A stretch of DNA of 64,000 nucleotides from Asticcacaulis sp. (GTDB taxonomy: Bacteria; Pseudomonadota; Alphaproteobacteria; Caulobacterales; Caulobacteraceae): the NCBI GenBank assembly GCA_024707255.1, contig JANQAC010000002.1:1420001-1484000 (forward strand), given 5' to 3'. Shown piece by piece: positions 27,907 to 38,071 of the stretch; the stretch's first letter is position 1; the number at the start of each line of letters is the position of its first letter. A model generated the notes under the pieces. The model was not told the DNA's origin, made no database searches, and worked only from the letters and a program-made list of their open reading frames with translations. The position numbers were made by a program, and so were the translations under genes.

Positions 27907-28887
27907 CTACAAGCGGATAGCCGCCGCGCCCCAGGTCAGACCGCCGCCCAGCGCCTCTATCAGCACCAGATCGCCCGGCCTTACGCGGCCGTCCTGCACA
28001 CCGACATACCAGGCCAGAGGAATACTGGCCGCGGAGGTATTGGCGTGCTGCGCCACGGTCGAGATGACCTTGTTTTCATCCAGGCCAAGCCGTTCGGCCA
28101 CGCCATTGAGAATACGCTGATTGGCTTGGTGCGGTATGAACCAGTCGATATCGGCGATTTCGAGATTGGCCTTTTCCACTGCCGCTTCAACGGCTTGCGA
28201 TATCTTATGAACCGCGTGCTTGAAGACCTGGTTGCCCTGCATCCGGATCTTGCCGATCCGGTTTTCAGCCTCGAACGTGCCGCCGTCGACATAGAGCAGA
28301 TCGACCTTGGAGCCATCGCAGCGCAGATCGAAACCGAGGATGCCGCGATCGGCCTTGGTCCCCACGCCTTCGACCGGCTCAACCACGACCGCGCCGGCAC
28401 CATCGCCGAACAGGATGCAGGTGCCGCGGTCGCTGTAATCGAGCAACTGGCTCATCGCCTCGGCGCCGATCACCAGTACGCATTTCGACAGGCCACGCGC
28501 CACAAAACCATCGGCCACGCTCAGGGCATAGACAAAGCCGGAGCACACCGCCTGGACATCAAACGCCGGACAGGTTGGCGCGCCGAGCTTGTTCTGCACG
28601 ATCGAGGCGGTGGAAGGAAACGGCATGTCCGGCGTGGTGGTGGCGACGATGATGAGGTCTACATCCGCCGCCGTCTTGCCGGCGGCCGCCGGGGCGACCT
28701 TCGCGGCCTCCACAGCCAGGTCGGAGGTCTTCATGCCGTCGTCGATCTTGTGACGCTGGCGAATACCGGTCCGTTCGGTGATCCAGGCATCGGAGGTATC
28801 GACCATCCGCGCCATATCATCATTGGTGATCACTTGTTCCGGCAGGAATCCGCCAACCCCGGTAACCGCCGATCTTAACACACGCAT
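27907..28887 (-). CDS. fabH: beta-ketoacyl-ACP synthase III
   Basis: Starts fatty acid synthesis by condensing acetyl-CoA with malonyl-ACP. The Cys-His-Asn triad is in place: AVCSGFVYALSVADG, WFIPHQANQRI and VAQHANTSAASIPLA. The length of 326 aa is normal. The ATG at 28887 follows the plsX stop by 4 bases, so the two are cotranscribed. Confidence 0.97.
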   Translation of the reverse strand: MRVLRSAVTGVGGFLPEQVITNDDMARMVDTSDAWITERTGIRQRHKIDDGMKTSDLAVEAAKVAPAAAGKTAADVDLIIVATTTPDMPFPSTASIVQNKLGAPTCPAFDVQAVCSGFVYALSVADGFVARGLSKCVLVIGAEAMSQLLDYSDRGTCILFGDGAGAVVVEPVEGVGTKADRGILGFDLRCDGSKVDLLYVDGGTFEAENRIGKIRMQGNQVFKHAVHKISQAVEAAVEKANLEIADIDWFIPHQANQRILNGVAERLGLDENKVISTVAQHANTSAASIPLAWYVGVQDGRVRPGDLVLIEALGGGLTWGAAAIRL

Positions 28888-28891
28888 GTTC

Positions 28892-30043
28892 CTAGTTTAC
28901 CTTATCGCCCGCGGCTACCACGGCTGGTGTTTCTTTCAGGTCCGCATCCATACCGGCTTCCGCCGCCAGGCTTTGCGAAAACTGGGCCAGACTGTCAACA
29001 ATATCACGCTCATAACCGCTGGTCGCCAGCGAAAGCCCGACCCGGATGGCGTTCGAGAAGGCGCGCGCATCCGCACCGCCATGACTTTTGATGACGATGC
29101 CCTTCAGGCCCAGAAGCGGCCCACCATTGCTGGCGCCCGGATCGATGCGCTTCGCCATCGCCTTCAGCGCCGAACCGGCCAACACGGCCCCCAGCATAGC
29201 CATCGGCCCCGATTTGAAAGCGTCCTTCAGCAGATCCTTGATGAAACGCGCCGTTCCCTCGGCGGTCTTCAGCGCCACATTGCCGGTAAAGCCATCCGTG
29301 ACGGTGACATCGACCGTGCCGGCGCACAGGTCCGTGCCCTCGACGAAGCCATAATAATTCAGACCGAGGGTGTTTTCCTTGAGCAGCTTATGGGCCTCGC
29401 GCACTTCTTCATGGCCCTTGACGTCTTCCGAACCGACATTGAGCAGACCGATGGACGGCTTTTTGACGCCATGCACGGCGCGGTGGAAGGCGGCGCCCAT
29501 CAGGGCGAATTCGATCAACTGGCGGGCGTCAGACGTCACATTGGCGCCGACATCGAGCACGGTGCCAAACCCCTTTTTATTGGGCCACGAACAGCCGATG
29601 GCCGGACGCTCCAAGTCATCCGTCATCATCTTTAGGATCATCTTGGAGAGCGCCATCAGGGCCCCGGTATTGCCGGCCGAAATGACCGCCCTCGCCTCGC
29701 CGGATTTCACGGCATGAATGGCGTTGGACAGGCTGGTATTGCGGCGGCGGATCGCCTGGGCCGGCTTTTCATCCATGGCCACGCATTGATCAGTATGGAT
29801 GACAACCGATCGCGCTTTCAGCTTCGGCAGCTTCGCCAGTTCGGCATTGATTCGCGCTTCGTCTCCATGAAGCTGAAAAAAGACCGCCTGATGCTCATCG
29901 AGCAATAGCGCGGCGCCGCGCACCGTTACCGCCGGGCCATGATCGCCGCCCATGGCGTCAATGGCGATAATGACAGCATCTTTCGGAATAGCCGGATTTG
30001 ACTGAGGTTCTGTTGTTGCCGACACGGACCTATCTGACCTCAC
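28892..30043 (-). CDS. plsX: phosphate acyltransferase PlsX
   Basis: Makes acyl-phosphate from acyl-ACP for phospholipid synthesis. The start is most likely GTG at 30043; a second GTG at 30025 is possible. The N-terminal signature IIAIDAMGGDHGPAVTVRGA is clear, as are AVISAGNTGALMALSKMIL and the C-terminal IVIKSHGGADARAFSNAI. The length of 383 aa is slightly long. It lies between the DUF177 gene and fabH; rpmF, which often accompanies this set, is not here. Confidence 0.96.
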   Translation of the reverse strand: MRSDRSVSATTEPQSNPAIPKDAVIIAIDAMGGDHGPAVTVRGAALLLDEHQAVFFQLHGDEARINAELAKLPKLKARSVVIHTDQCVAMDEKPAQAIRRRNTSLSNAIHAVKSGEARAVISAGNTGALMALSKMILKMMTDDLERPAIGCSWPNKKGFGTVLDVGANVTSDARQLIEFALMGAAFHRAVHGVKKPSIGLLNVGSEDVKGHEEVREAHKLLKENTLGLNYYGFVEGTDLCAGTVDVTVTDGFTGNVALKTAEGTARFIKDLLKDAFKSGPMAMLGAVLAGSALKAMAKRIDPGASNGGPLLGLKGIVIKSHGGADARAFSNAIRVGLSLATSGYERDIVDSLAQFSQSLAAEAGMDADLKETPAVVAAGDKVN

Positions 30044-30150
30044 CTAAGCTTTTCTCACTCAAAGCACATACTCTGCAAACAAGCCGCGGACGATAGCGGC
30101 ACTTTGCAACTATGCAAGCCCAATCATCTGCCAGGTGGTCCGTCATGTCG

Positions 30151-30690
30151 CTATTCATCGCGTTTCAACTGCGCCAGGACGGCGAAAGGCGACGGCTCCT
30201 TCACCGGTTCCGGCTCTTCGAAAACCGCGCCGGGCTTGCGCGCGAAAGGATCATAGGCTTCGCCCAGCGCTTCGATCACATACTGGCCCAGGTCGATCTG
30301 GCCGTTTTCGATCACATCCGGTTCATCGAGATCATCCAGCGTGAATTCTCGGGCGCCGACCTCGGCAATCTCTGTGGTGACCCGCTGCTTTTCGATGCAG
30401 TCGATCTCCAAGTCGCTCGAAATCTCATGAGTAAAAGGCTGCAGCGTCACGCCGCATTCCTGCGTGACCTCGCCCTTGAGCGCCAGACTGACGCGCACAA
30501 CCGGCTTTTCACCCGTCACCTGGCGTGTGTCGATATGAGCGACAAGGCTGTTCAGTTCGATCATGCCGAACGCCTTTGCAATCACGTCGCGGCGCGCTTC
30601 GTCAGCAACCAGCTCGACTTTCAGCCCCTTGGCGGCCTGATCGAAGCGAACACGATGCTCCCAAAGTCCGGTATCCTGCTGGTCACTCAT
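30151..30690 (-). CDS. DUF177 (YceD) family protein
   Basis: YceD proteins support 23S rRNA and ribosome biogenesis, and in plants a homologue is needed for 23S rRNA. The 179-aa protein shows the family core VRVSLALKGEVTQECGVTLQPF and the acidic ending DEPDVIENGQIDLGQYVIEALGEAYDPFARKPG. The ATG overlaps the stop of the bc1 chaperone (ATGA). It is upstream of plsX, the widespread order. Confidence 0.9.
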   Translation of the reverse strand: MSDQQDTGLWEHRVRFDQAAKGLKVELVADEARRDVIAKAFGMIELNSLVAHIDTRQVTGEKPVVRVSLALKGEVTQECGVTLQPFTHEISSDLEIDCIEKQRVTTEIAEVGAREFTLDDLDEPDVIENGQIDLGQYVIEALGEAYDPFARKPGAVFEEPEPVKEPSPFAVLAQLKRDE

Positions 30691-31353
30691 TGCTCTTCTC
30701 CACTCATTACAAGGTCTGCCGAGTCTGCATCGCTTTCAAGCGCCTCCGGCGGCGAAAAGGCCGGCCGGCCGGCCAGTACGTCATCGACCTGAAAGGCATC
30801 ATACGCCGCCTGTGCATAGATGGCGAATGCCTGCGCCCGTTCAAGAACCGCCGCCGAAACCGCCTGCCCCCTGACCTCTCCGTCCGCGTTATCGTCAGCA
30901 TAGTCCGAGCCGGCCATGATCGTGCGCGCCGTGTAGTCGGCAGCCGCCGTCAGAGAGGCGTCCCGCCACAGGTCGTCCCAGCGTTTCAGGCGCGTATAGA
31001 TGACCTGACCGAGCTTTTTCATCTTCTTAGGCACGCTGAGATCGCCGACGCCCTGCTCCCGCAGGGTCGAGATCAAGCGCCAGCAGGAAGGAATCGAACA
31101 GGGCCTGCGCCGTTTCCTGCGCCTGATCGTGGCGCGGATCGCCTGCCGGCAAAGATTTCAACCGCGTTACAACAAGCCCGACGTGAAAGGTCAGCAGTTC
31201 AAACCGGGCCCCGATGGCGTCATCCACGCCGTAGTCCAGATAGAAGACCGGCTGTCGGGATTGCATCACGCAGGCCAGGTAAAGCCGGTCGCCGACCTGC
31301 TTTGCAGGGCGCGGTTTAAAGGCGGATTTCAGCTTGTCCAGAAGGCTTTGCAT
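30687..31353 (-). CDS. ubiquinol-cytochrome c chaperone family protein (frame break near 31075)
   Basis: Homologue of CBP3/UQCC1, which helps assemble cytochrome b into complex III. From the ATG at 31353 (MQSLLDKLKSAFKP) the first frame runs through YLACVMQSRQPVFYLDYGVDD and ALFDSFLLAL. It then breaks near 31072-31076, where one T appears to be extra. The second frame continues STLREQGVGDLSVPKKMKKL, the family signature, to a stop at 30687. The joined product is about 222 aa. It is coupled to the DUF177 gene and divergent from bamE. Confidence 0.88.
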
Positions 31354-31535
31354 CACATATCTCTGGTTGGGTTGGGCCGATGAATATCCCTTTGGAAACA
31401 GGGATGATGTGTCGCCATTCAGGCGCTGTATCCGGCGAAAAATTTGCTGTTCACGGCCATGTTTAAGCCTTAAGCTTGCCGTAAGCCTAAATTCCCTATA
31501 GGTCAAATGCGTTTCGTTTTCTAAACAGGATATTC

Positions 31536-32030
31536 ATGCGCCTGCTCTCCTTCAAGACAAGCTCGGCTCTGGTTGCCGCGTCCGCCCTGGCCCTGCTGGG
31601 CACGGCCTGCGCCCCCACCATGACGCACCACGGCTATCTCGCGCATGAAGCCAAGCCTTCGGTGGATATCAAGGTCGGCGACAGCCAGGCCACCGTGCTC
31701 GATAAGCTGGGCGCCCCGTCGCAGACCTCGGTCTACAAGCCGTCGGAATGGTATTATATCGACCAGGTGTCGATGAAGATGACCTACAAGCAGCCGCGCG
31801 TCACGGCCCGTTCGGTGACCGTCGTCGATTTCGACCCCAGCACCCAGACGGTCGCTACTGTAAAGACCCTGTCCCTGGCCGATGGCCGGGTACTGACGCC
31901 GAACCCGAACAAGACCCCGACTCGCGGCCGTTCGCTGACCGCGCTCGAACAGGTCCTCGGTACTGTCGGGCACCAGCGCCTCGACAACAGCCAGGACACC
32001 AATCCCGGCAACAACCGCCGCCGCGATTAA
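31536..32030 (+). CDS. bamE: BamE (SmpA/OmlA) outer membrane lipoprotein
   Basis: Small lipoprotein of the BAM complex. The signal peptide ends in the lipobox ALLGTAC near residue 25. The mature part has the SmpA/OmlA fold pieces VDIKVGDSQATVLDKLGAPSQTS and EWYYIDQV, then VVDFDPSTQTV. The protein is 164 aa, with an Asn/Arg-rich tail. It diverges from the bc1 chaperone gene and ends before a strong terminator. Confidence 0.9.
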   Translation: MRLLSFKTSSALVAASALALLGTACAPTMTHHGYLAHEAKPSVDIKVGDSQATVLDKLGAPSQTSVYKPSEWYYIDQVSMKMTYKQPRVTARSVTVVDFDPSTQTVATVKTLSLADGRVLTPNPNKTPTRGRSLTALEQVLGTVGHQRLDNSQDTNPGNNRRRD

Positions 32031-32051
32031 AATGCCTCGAACATGTGTAAA

Positions 32052-32088
32052 AAAGCCCGCCAGATACATCTGGCGGGCTTTTTTTTTA
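32052..32088 (+). terminator. rho-independent terminator after bamE
   Basis: AAAAGCCCGCCAGA-TACA-TCTGGCGGGCTTTTTTTTT makes a 10-bp GC-rich stem followed by nine T. It lies 20 bases past the bamE stop. Confidence 0.92.
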
Positions 32089-32100
32089 TTTAAGATATTC

Positions 32101-32257
32101 GCCACAGATGACACAGATGGGCACAGATTATCTGCGTCTTCGAGAGTCAGAAACAAGCCTGGATACCCTGCCTACTGATCGCAAAGCGACTGTCATTTCA
32201 CAATGCATGATGTTCCAGATGCTCGAATCATCTGTGCCCATCTGTGTCATCTGTGGC
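32101..32257. repeat. 157-bp element with perfect 28-bp terminal inverted repeats
   Basis: The left arm at 32101-32128 (GCCACAGATGACACAGATGG then GCACAGAT) is mirrored with no mismatch at 32230-32257. The arms contain tandem ACAGATG units. The 101-base middle has no ORF. CCACAGATGACACAGATGGGCACAGAT-type repeats are scattered in many unrelated bacterial genomes. It looks like a non-autonomous mobile repeat between bamE and hppA. Confidence 0.75.
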
Positions 32258-32304
32258 TAAACCTTATCTGAATGCCCCCGCCGTTTCCGGCGGAGGCCAT
32301 TACC

Positions 32305-34467
32305 TTAAGCGCCGTGAGCCAATACCGCCAGCATAAGCAAGGCCACAATATTCGTGATCTTGATCATCGGATTGACCGCCGGGCCGGCCGTATCCTTGTA
32401 CGGATCACCGACCGTATCCCCAGTCACCGAAGCCTTATGCGCTTCGGAACCCTTGAGGTGCTTCACGCCGTCCTTGTCGACAAAGCCGTCTTCAAAGGAC
32501 TTCTTGGCGTTATCCCACGCGCCGCCGCCGGAGGTCATCGAGATGGCGACGAAGATGCCGGTCACGATAACACCGAGCAGCATGGCGCCCAGCGCTTCAA
32601 ACGCCGGCACCGCGCCACCGATATAGTAGACGATGGTGAACAGGACAATCGGTGACAGCACCGGCAGCAACGACGGAATAACCATTTCCTTGATCGCCGC
32701 CTTGGTCAGCATATCGACGGCCCGGCCGTAGTTGGGCTTGGACGTGCCGGCCATGATGCCGGGATCCTCGCGGAACTGCTTGCGCACCTCCTCCACAACC
32801 GCCTGAGCCGCGCGGCCGACCGCGGTCATGCCCATGCCGCCGAAGAGATAGGGCAGCAGGCCGCCGATCAAAAGGCCGATAACGACCCACGGTGACGACA
32901 GCGAGAAGGTCAGGTTGCCCAAGCCCTGGAAGATGGCGGGGGCGTCGGTCAGACCGGCGAAGTATTTCAGGTCAGACGTATAGGCGGCGAACAGCACGAG
33001 AGCGCCGAGACCGGCGGAACCGATGGCATAACCCTTGGTGACGGCCTTGGTGGTGTTGCCGACCGCATCGAGCGCGTCGGTGGTGTGGCGCACTTCCGGC
33101 GGCAGGCCCGCCATTTCGGCGATGCCGCCGGCATTGTCCGTTACCGGACCGAAGGCATCCAGCGCCACGATCATGCCGGCCAGGGCCAGCATGGTGGTGG
33201 TGGCGATGGCAATGCCGAACAGGCCAGCCAGCAGATAGCAGCCGATGATGCCGGCCACGATGATCAGGGCCGGAACCGCCGTCGATTCCATGGAAACCGC
33301 AAGGCCCTGGATGACATTGGTGCCATGGCCGGTGACCGACGCCTGGGCGATGGAAACGACCGGACGCTTGCCGGTGCCGGTATAGTATTCGGTCACCACG
33401 ATAAAGCCCGCCGTCACCGCCAGGCCAACGAGACCGCAGTAAAAGAGGGTCATGCCGGTAAAGTGGAAGGTGGTGCCGGCAGAGACATATTCAAACGGCG
33501 TATCGAAGCCGAGACCGGGCAGATACTTTATCACTGCCGCCAGAGCCACGATCGACAGAAGACCCGTGGCGATCAGCCCCTTGTAGAGGGCGTTCATGAT
33601 GTGGTTGTCCTTGCCGAGACGGACAAAGAAGGTGCCGATGATCGAGGTGAGGATGCAGACACCGCAGATGACCAGCGGCAGCAGCATCATCATGCCGACA
33701 TAGGGGGTTTCGCCGAAGAAGATGGCCGCCAGAACCATAGTGGCGACGGTGGTCACCGCATAGGTTTCAAACAGATCGGCCGCCATGCCGGCGCAGTCGC
33801 CGACATTGTCCCCGACATTATCGGCGATGGTGGCCGGATTACGGGGATCATCCTCCGGAATACCGGCCTCGACCTTGCCGACCATATCACCGCCGACATC
33901 GGCGCCCTTGGTGAAGATGCCACCGCCGAGACGGGCGAAGATCGAGATCAGCGATGCACCAAAGCCCAGCGACACCAGGGCATTGATCAGGTCGCGGTCA
34001 TGCGCCGTCTTGTGCAGCACTTCGGTCAGGTAGGCATAATAACCCGACACGCCGAGCAATGCCCCGCCGGCTACGAACAGACCGGTAATGGCGCCGGCAT
34101 TGAAGGCCAGTTTCAGGCCACGGGCGAGGCTTTCAGACGCCGCCTGCGCCGTGCGGACATTGGCCCGGACCGAAATCAGCATACCGGCATAACCGGCGGC
34201 ACCCGAAAGCACGGCACCGATCAGGAAGCCGATGGCCGACAAATAACCGAGAAAGATAAAGGCAAGTATGAAAATGACCACGCCGACCATGGCGATGGTG
34301 GTGTACTGACGCTTGAGGTAGGCCGCGGCCCCTTCCTGAATCGCCGCGGCGATTTCCTGCATACGCGCATTGCCTGCATTGGCCTTCATCAGGCCAAGAG
34401 TCTGGACGACACCATACAGCAGGCCAAGTATGCCGGCCGCTATGGCCAGCATCAAAGCAATATTCAT
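32305..34467 (-). CDS. hppA: potassium-insensitive proton-pumping pyrophosphatase
   Basis: Membrane enzyme that pumps protons using pyrophosphate. The 720-aa protein has about 16 helices. The substrate site includes [38 protein letters not shown] and, near the end, [14 protein letters not shown]. The segment [18 protein letters not shown] carries lysine where potassium-dependent enzymes have alanine, which marks the potassium-independent class. It is a single gene. The 278 bases upstream should hold its promoter; I see no other gene there. Confidence 0.97.
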   Translation of the reverse strand: MNIALMLAIAAGILGLLYGVVQTLGLMKANAGNARMQEIAAAIQEGAAAYLKRQYTTIAMVGVVIFILAFIFLGYLSAIGFLIGAVLSGAAGYAGMLISVRANVRTAQAASESLARGLKLAFNAGAITGLFVAGGALLGVSGYYAYLTEVLHKTAHDRDLINALVSLGFGASLISIFARLGGGIFTKGADVGGDMVGKVEAGIPEDDPRNPATIADNVGDNVGDCAGMAADLFETYAVTTVATMVLAAIFFGETPYVGMMMLLPLVICGVCILTSIIGTFFVRLGKDNHIMNALYKGLIATGLLSIVALAAVIKYLPGLGFDTPFEYVSAGTTFHFTGMTLFYCGLVGLAVTAGFIVVTEYYTGTGKRPVVSIAQASVTGHGTNVIQGLAVSMESTAVPALIIVAGIIGCYLLAGLFGIAIATTTMLALAGMIVALDAFGPVTDNAGGIAEMAGLPPEVRHTTDALDAVGNTTKAVTKGYAIGSAGLGALVLFAAYTSDLKYFAGLTDAPAIFQGLGNLTFSLSSPWVVIGLLIGGLLPYLFGGMGMTAVGRAAQAVVEEVRKQFREDPGIMAGTSKPNYGRAVDMLTKAAIKEMVIPSLLPVLSPIVLFTIVYYIGGAVPAFEALGAMLLGVIVTGIFVAISMTSGGGAWDNAKKSFEDGFVDKDGVKHLKGSEAHKASVTGDTVGDPYKDTAGPAVNPMIKITNIVALLMLAVLAHGA

Positions 34468-34745
34468 AATGTAACCCCTGTGTCTTTATATTTGAGGGGC
34501 GCACATGACCGCCGCCCCATTTTCGGGAATCAAAAAGAAGACAAAATACAGTGTCTTACTTTTCGATTGAGGCGGAGAGTGCCAAATGTTTACCTGAGTT
34601 TCAAGGCCATATGTTGCCGCAACCCATTATAATTCAAAGGTTTTCGCGCCGCGAATGCTGCATTGCGGGGGTGCGAATACTTATAATATGTAAATTCAGA
34701 CCGTTATGAAAAACGCACCGCAACACAACCAGCGGGGGATATCCG

Positions 34746-35171
34746 TCAGTACGGATGGCGCTTCGGGCTTTGCGACAGCACATCGATCGATTTGATGACA
34801 CCGGGACCGGTTATTTTCGTCCATTCGCCCATCATGACCTGCTTGAAGCGCGGCTCATCCAACAGGTAATCCTTGCCACCTTGCGCAAAGGACGTCCGCG
34901 AGGCGGCGCGGACAAGGGAATCGCGGAAATAGGGTTCCTTGTCGCGGAATTTCGCCTCGTCGGCCGTCATGGTCAGGTTGATACGGATATTGAGGAAGAT
35001 GTAATTGACCAGACGGCCGTCCACGCTGATCGGTATGGCGACCGCGCCCAGTTGCACCGAGGCATTCCCCGCTTTTTTGGCTTCCCCGCCTTCGCTGGCC
35101 AGGACGGGCGCGGCAGACAGGCAGAGGCCGGCGGCGGCAGCGCCCAGCAAATAACGACGATCAGGTTTCAT
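34746..35171 (-). CDS. exported protein, possibly FliL-like
   Basis: A 141-aa protein with an N-terminal export signal that resembles a Tat signal (DRRYLLGAAAAGLCLSAAPVLAS). The body has LVNYIFLNIRINLTMTADEAKFRDKEPYFRDSLVRAA in part, a pattern seen in FliL C-terminal domains (a periplasmic part at flagellar motors). The match is loose and no flagellar gene is nearby, so the role is open. The ATG at 35171 is used. A longer in-frame reading to 35549 only mirrors the upstream gene. Confidence 0.6.
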   Translation of the reverse strand: MKPDRRYLLGAAAAGLCLSAAPVLASEGGEAKKAGNASVQLGAVAIPISVDGRLVNYIFLNIRINLTMTADEAKFRDKEPYFRDSLVRAASRTSFAQGGKDYLLDEPRFKQVMMGEWTKITGPGVIKSIDVLSQSPKRHPY

Positions 35172-35211
35172 GCGCCGATTCTGGCGCAGAATGGTTGATA
35201 ACGCCTGAATG

Positions 35212-35238
35212 AAAAAGCCTCCGGCGTAACCGGAGGGT
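35212..35238 (-). terminator. terminator after the glycine-zipper gene
   Basis: On the minus strand CCCTCCGG-TTAC-GCCGGAGGC forms an 8-bp stem followed by TTTTTC. It lies just past the stop at 35245 and 41 bases upstream of the next gene's ATG. Confidence 0.8.
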
Positions 35239-35244
35239 TTAAAC

Positions 35245-35802
35245 TTAGTGATTGTTGTATTTGTCTCTATGCTTGTTGCCCTTATTGCGACCATCGTGCC
35301 AGTGGCCATCCTTGTCACGCCAGCCATAGGGATTGTCGTTGTCGTTGCGCCAGGCGTCGCCATAGGCGTAGGGCGGCGGCGTGGTATGGCGGTAACGGTC
35401 ATAATAGACGTGCTGATAGCGATCCTGCGGCGGGCGCTCCTTGTAATAGACGACCGTGTAGCCCCGAGGCGGTGGTGCCGGATCGTAATAGGCGCCCTGG
35501 TAGGAATAGTATTCACCGTTGTAGCATTTGACGCTCGACTTGCCGACATTGTTGCCGATCACGCCGCCGACCACCGCGCCGCCAACCGTGCCGAGGCCAC
35601 GTTCGTTCTTGGAAATCTGGCTGCCAACAAGGCCGCCAATGACCGCGCCGATAATCGTGCCGTTGGTCTGGGCTTCCTTCTTCTTGGCGTAGCAATAGCC
35701 ATCATAACCGCGCAGGTCACGATCCTGCGCCGAGGCCAGACCGGGTATCATCAGCCCCGCCGCCAGGCTGATTACCAGCCCCATTTTCAGAGTCGTTTTC
35801 AT
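35245..35802 (-). CDS. glycine-zipper 2TM domain exported protein
   Basis: A 185-aa protein with a signal peptide (MKTTLKMGLVISLAAGLMIPG, cleavage near ASAQ). It has a glycine-zipper domain (GTIIGAVIGGLVGSQ and GTVGGAVVGGVIGNNVGKSS) of the 17-kDa surface antigen type. The long C-terminus is rich in Tyr, Asp, His and Asn (RYQHVYYDRYRH, GNKHRDKYNNH). Such proteins sit in the envelope; the exact role is unknown. Each end is marked: a terminator follows, and 138 bases separate it from thiL. Confidence 0.75.
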   Translation of the reverse strand: MKTTLKMGLVISLAAGLMIPGLASAQDRDLRGYDGYCYAKKKEAQTNGTIIGAVIGGLVGSQISKNERGLGTVGGAVVGGVIGNNVGKSSVKCYNGEYYSYQGAYYDPAPPPRGYTVVYYKERPPQDRYQHVYYDRYRHTTPPPYAYGDAWRNDNDNPYGWRDKDGHWHDGRNKGNKHRDKYNNH

Positions 35803-35940
35803 TGGAATACCCTCCTCAGATTGCCGACGGACAAATCCGCGCCGACGGTTCTGCGCGAAAGGGCTAGGCTTAAACCGGGCTTATCGCAATTCCGGTGCCC
35901 GGTGGATTGCGTGAGGATTTTATAAGTTTTCGGAAAATGG

Positions 35941-36915
35941 CTATAGCGGGTGCGTGAAGCCCTTTTTCACCACGTCCAGACGTCGGCCGTCCGCCCACAG
36001 TTCCGCGCCGGCCGGTGTGTCCTCTGACAGACCGATACAGGCGCCGATATCATAAAAACCCGCCATGACCAGCGCCTTAGCACCGTGATCATCAGCCGTA
36101 CACAGAATCTGGTAATCATCACCGCCGGTCACTAACTCAACTGGACTGATACCCGAGGCGATAGCAGCACGGGCGGACAGCGAGGTCGGCACCCGATTGA
36201 GGTCCAACCGTATCATCAGGTTGTTGGCGCGCGCCAGATGGTCAGCATCGGCCAGCAGGCCATCGGATATATCCATGGCGCAGCGCGCATGATCACGGAG
36301 AGCCGGGATCAGGTCGGTGCGGATCTCCGGCAGGTGATAGGCACTAATGACCTCGTTGACATCCGCGTGCGACAGACCGAGCAGTTGCCCCTGCAGGGCC
36401 TTCAGGCCAAGATATCCTTGGCCGATATAGCCGCTCACGAGTACCCGGTCGCCCGGCTTGGCGCCGAGACGGGAGAGGGTTTTTCCGGCCGGCGCCTTGC
36501 CAAACATCGTCATGGAAACCACCAGCGGCCCTTCGGTGGAAACCGTATCGCCGCCGAACAGGCTCAGGCCATAGCGGTCCTGATCGATTTTCAGACCGCG
36601 CGCGAAATCGGCTTTTTCGGCATATGTTGTGCCGCGCGGCCAGGCGGTCACGAGCTGGTAGCCATAAGGCTTGGCACCCTTGGCAACGATATCCGACAGG
36701 TTGACGCGCATCAGCTTGCGCGCCACCAGATCGAGCGGATCGTGCTCGAAAAAATGAACACCGCCCACCAGGGCATCGGTATTGACAACCAGATCGCAAG
36801 ACGGATCACCGCCAATGACGGCGACATCATCGATCAGTCCCCTCGCCTCGCGGCTCAGGCCGGCCAGCGGTTTGAACAATTGATCAATGATGGAAAACTC
36901 GTCGGGTTCGCTCAT
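35941..36915 (-). CDS. thiL: thiamine-monophosphate kinase
   Basis: Phosphorylates TMP to the cofactor TPP. The 324-aa protein has the AIR-synthase-like fold: DDVAVIGG near the N-terminus, VNTDALVGGVHFF and then RVNLSDIVAKGAKPYGY. It also has GLSLFGGDTVSTEGPL and the C-terminal CAMDISDGLLADADH with the metal-binding aspartates. It follows nusB by 89 bases at the end of the rib-nusB-thiL block, the usual arrangement. Confidence 0.95.
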   Translation of the reverse strand: MSEPDEFSIIDQLFKPLAGLSREARGLIDDVAVIGGDPSCDLVVNTDALVGGVHFFEHDPLDLVARKLMRVNLSDIVAKGAKPYGYQLVTAWPRGTTYAEKADFARGLKIDQDRYGLSLFGGDTVSTEGPLVVSMTMFGKAPAGKTLSRLGAKPGDRVLVSGYIGQGYLGLKALQGQLLGLSHADVNEVISAYHLPEIRTDLIPALRDHARCAMDISDGLLADADHLARANNLMIRLDLNRVPTSLSARAAIASGISPVELVTGGDDYQILCTADDHGAKALVMAGFYDIGACIGLSEDTPAGAELWADGRRLDVVKKGFTHPL

Positions 36916-37004
36916 ACCGCTCTCACCGCGATCAGAAGGCCGTCATTTTGCACGTCACGGATGAAAATACGATAAAACTTTCCGTGACTTTCGCCCGGCA
37001 GGTG

Positions 37005-37538
37005 TTATCTGCGTACATCGGCGGCTATGCCATCGAGCGCCGCATTGACGAAGCGCGCCTCGGTTTCACCATAGAAGGCGCGGGCGATTTCGACATATTC
37101 GTTGATGATCACCTGGAGGCCGATATCCGGGCGGAACTTCAGTTCCCAGGTGCCGGCGCGCAGGATGGCGCGGACCGTCGGATCGAGGCGCTCGATGCGC
37201 CAGCCGGAAGCCAGGCGGTTGATGATCAGCGGATCGATCGCCGACTGCTCTTTCACGATAGTGCGCGCGCCTTCGGCAAAGAAGGCTTCGTCAGCGGCCG
37301 CCAGGGGCTCGCCGTCAAGATCGCCATCGAAGCGATAGTCGGAAAATTCGCGGATGACGGTTTCGACACCGGCACCGGTCAGATCAAGCTGGTAAAGCGC
37401 CTGAACCAGGACGAGACGCGCTACGGTACGGGCGCGCTTTTCCTTGTTGGACAAAGTCTTTGCTTCAGCTTCGTTGGCGTTGAGCTGATCGATGACCGCT
37501 TTCAGGCTGGTCGGTTTTGGCGTGGCGGCATCGCTCAT
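37005..37538 (-). CDS. nusB: transcription antitermination factor NusB
   Basis: Binds boxA RNA with S10 and supports rRNA antitermination. The all-helical protein of 177 aa has an N-terminal extension, then [19 protein letters not shown]. Its C-terminal half contains [19 protein letters not shown] and [21 protein letters not shown], the typical NusB ending. The ATG overlaps the ribH stop by 4 bases (ATGA). Confidence 0.95.
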   Translation of the reverse strand: MSDAATPKPTSLKAVIDQLNANEAEAKTLSNKEKRARTVARLVLVQALYQLDLTGAGVETVIREFSDYRFDGDLDGEPLAAADEAFFAEGARTIVKEQSAIDPLIINRLASGWRIERLDPTVRAILRAGTWELKFRPDIGLQVIINEYVEIARAFYGETEARFVNAALDGIAADVRR

Positions 37539-38002
37539 TGGGTGCCATCCATCAGGCTTTTGCGCAGACCGATCATGGTCAGGCAGACCTTGGCGACCGT
37601 GCCGCCCTTGTCGCCCTCCGAACGGCGGGCGCGTACCCAGGCCTGATCTTCGTCTTCAACGGTCAGGATGCCATAACCGATGGCCAGGCGCTGCTTGTAG
37701 CTGAGGTCCATCAGGCCGCGAGCGGATTCGTTGCAGACATAGTCATAATGGGTAGTGTCGCCGCGGATGACACAACCCAGGGCCACATAACCGTCATAGG
37801 CGCGGCCGGCCGGCCGGTGGGCGGCATCTTCGGCCATGGCGATGGCGGCCGGGATTTCAAACGCACCTGGCACCGTGACCACATCATATTCCGCGCCCAG
37901 CGCTTCCAGCGCGTCCTTGGCGCCGGCCAGGAGTTCGTCGGCGATATCGTCGTAGAAACGGCTTTCGACGATCAGGATGCGAAGCGGATTTTCAATGGTC
38001 AA
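37535..38002 (-). CDS. ribH: 6,7-dimethyl-8-ribityllumazine synthase
   Basis: Condenses the RibB product with the pyrimidine intermediate to make lumazine. The 155-aa protein has the active-site pieces [29 protein letters not shown] and [21 protein letters not shown] with the catalytic histidine. The start appears to be TTG at 38002 with AAGGA about 9 bases upstream. It is coupled to nusB. Confidence 0.95.
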   Translation of the reverse strand: MTIENPLRILIVESRFYDDIADELLAGAKDALEALGAEYDVVTVPGAFEIPAAIAMAEDAAHRPAGRAYDGYVALGCVIRGDTTHYDYVCNESARGLMDLSYKQRLAIGYGILTVEDEDQAWVRARRSEGDKGGTVAKVCLTMIGLRKSLMDGTQ

Positions 38003-38071
38003 AGCGAGTCGTCCTTAAAAGGCTTGAAAGGCAGGTCAATACGCCCTTATGCCTTTCTGAAAAAGCAAAAT

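Noticed and set aside
33085..34632. 515-codon open frame on the plus strand
   Set aside because: Antisense to hppA; Gly/His/Asp/Arg-rich low-complexity translation with no family features.
35172..35549. N-terminal extension of the FliL-like protein
   Set aside because: The extension is a Thr/Arg/Ile-rich mirror of the glycine-zipper gene on the same strand in another frame. The ATG at 35171 begins a proper export signal.
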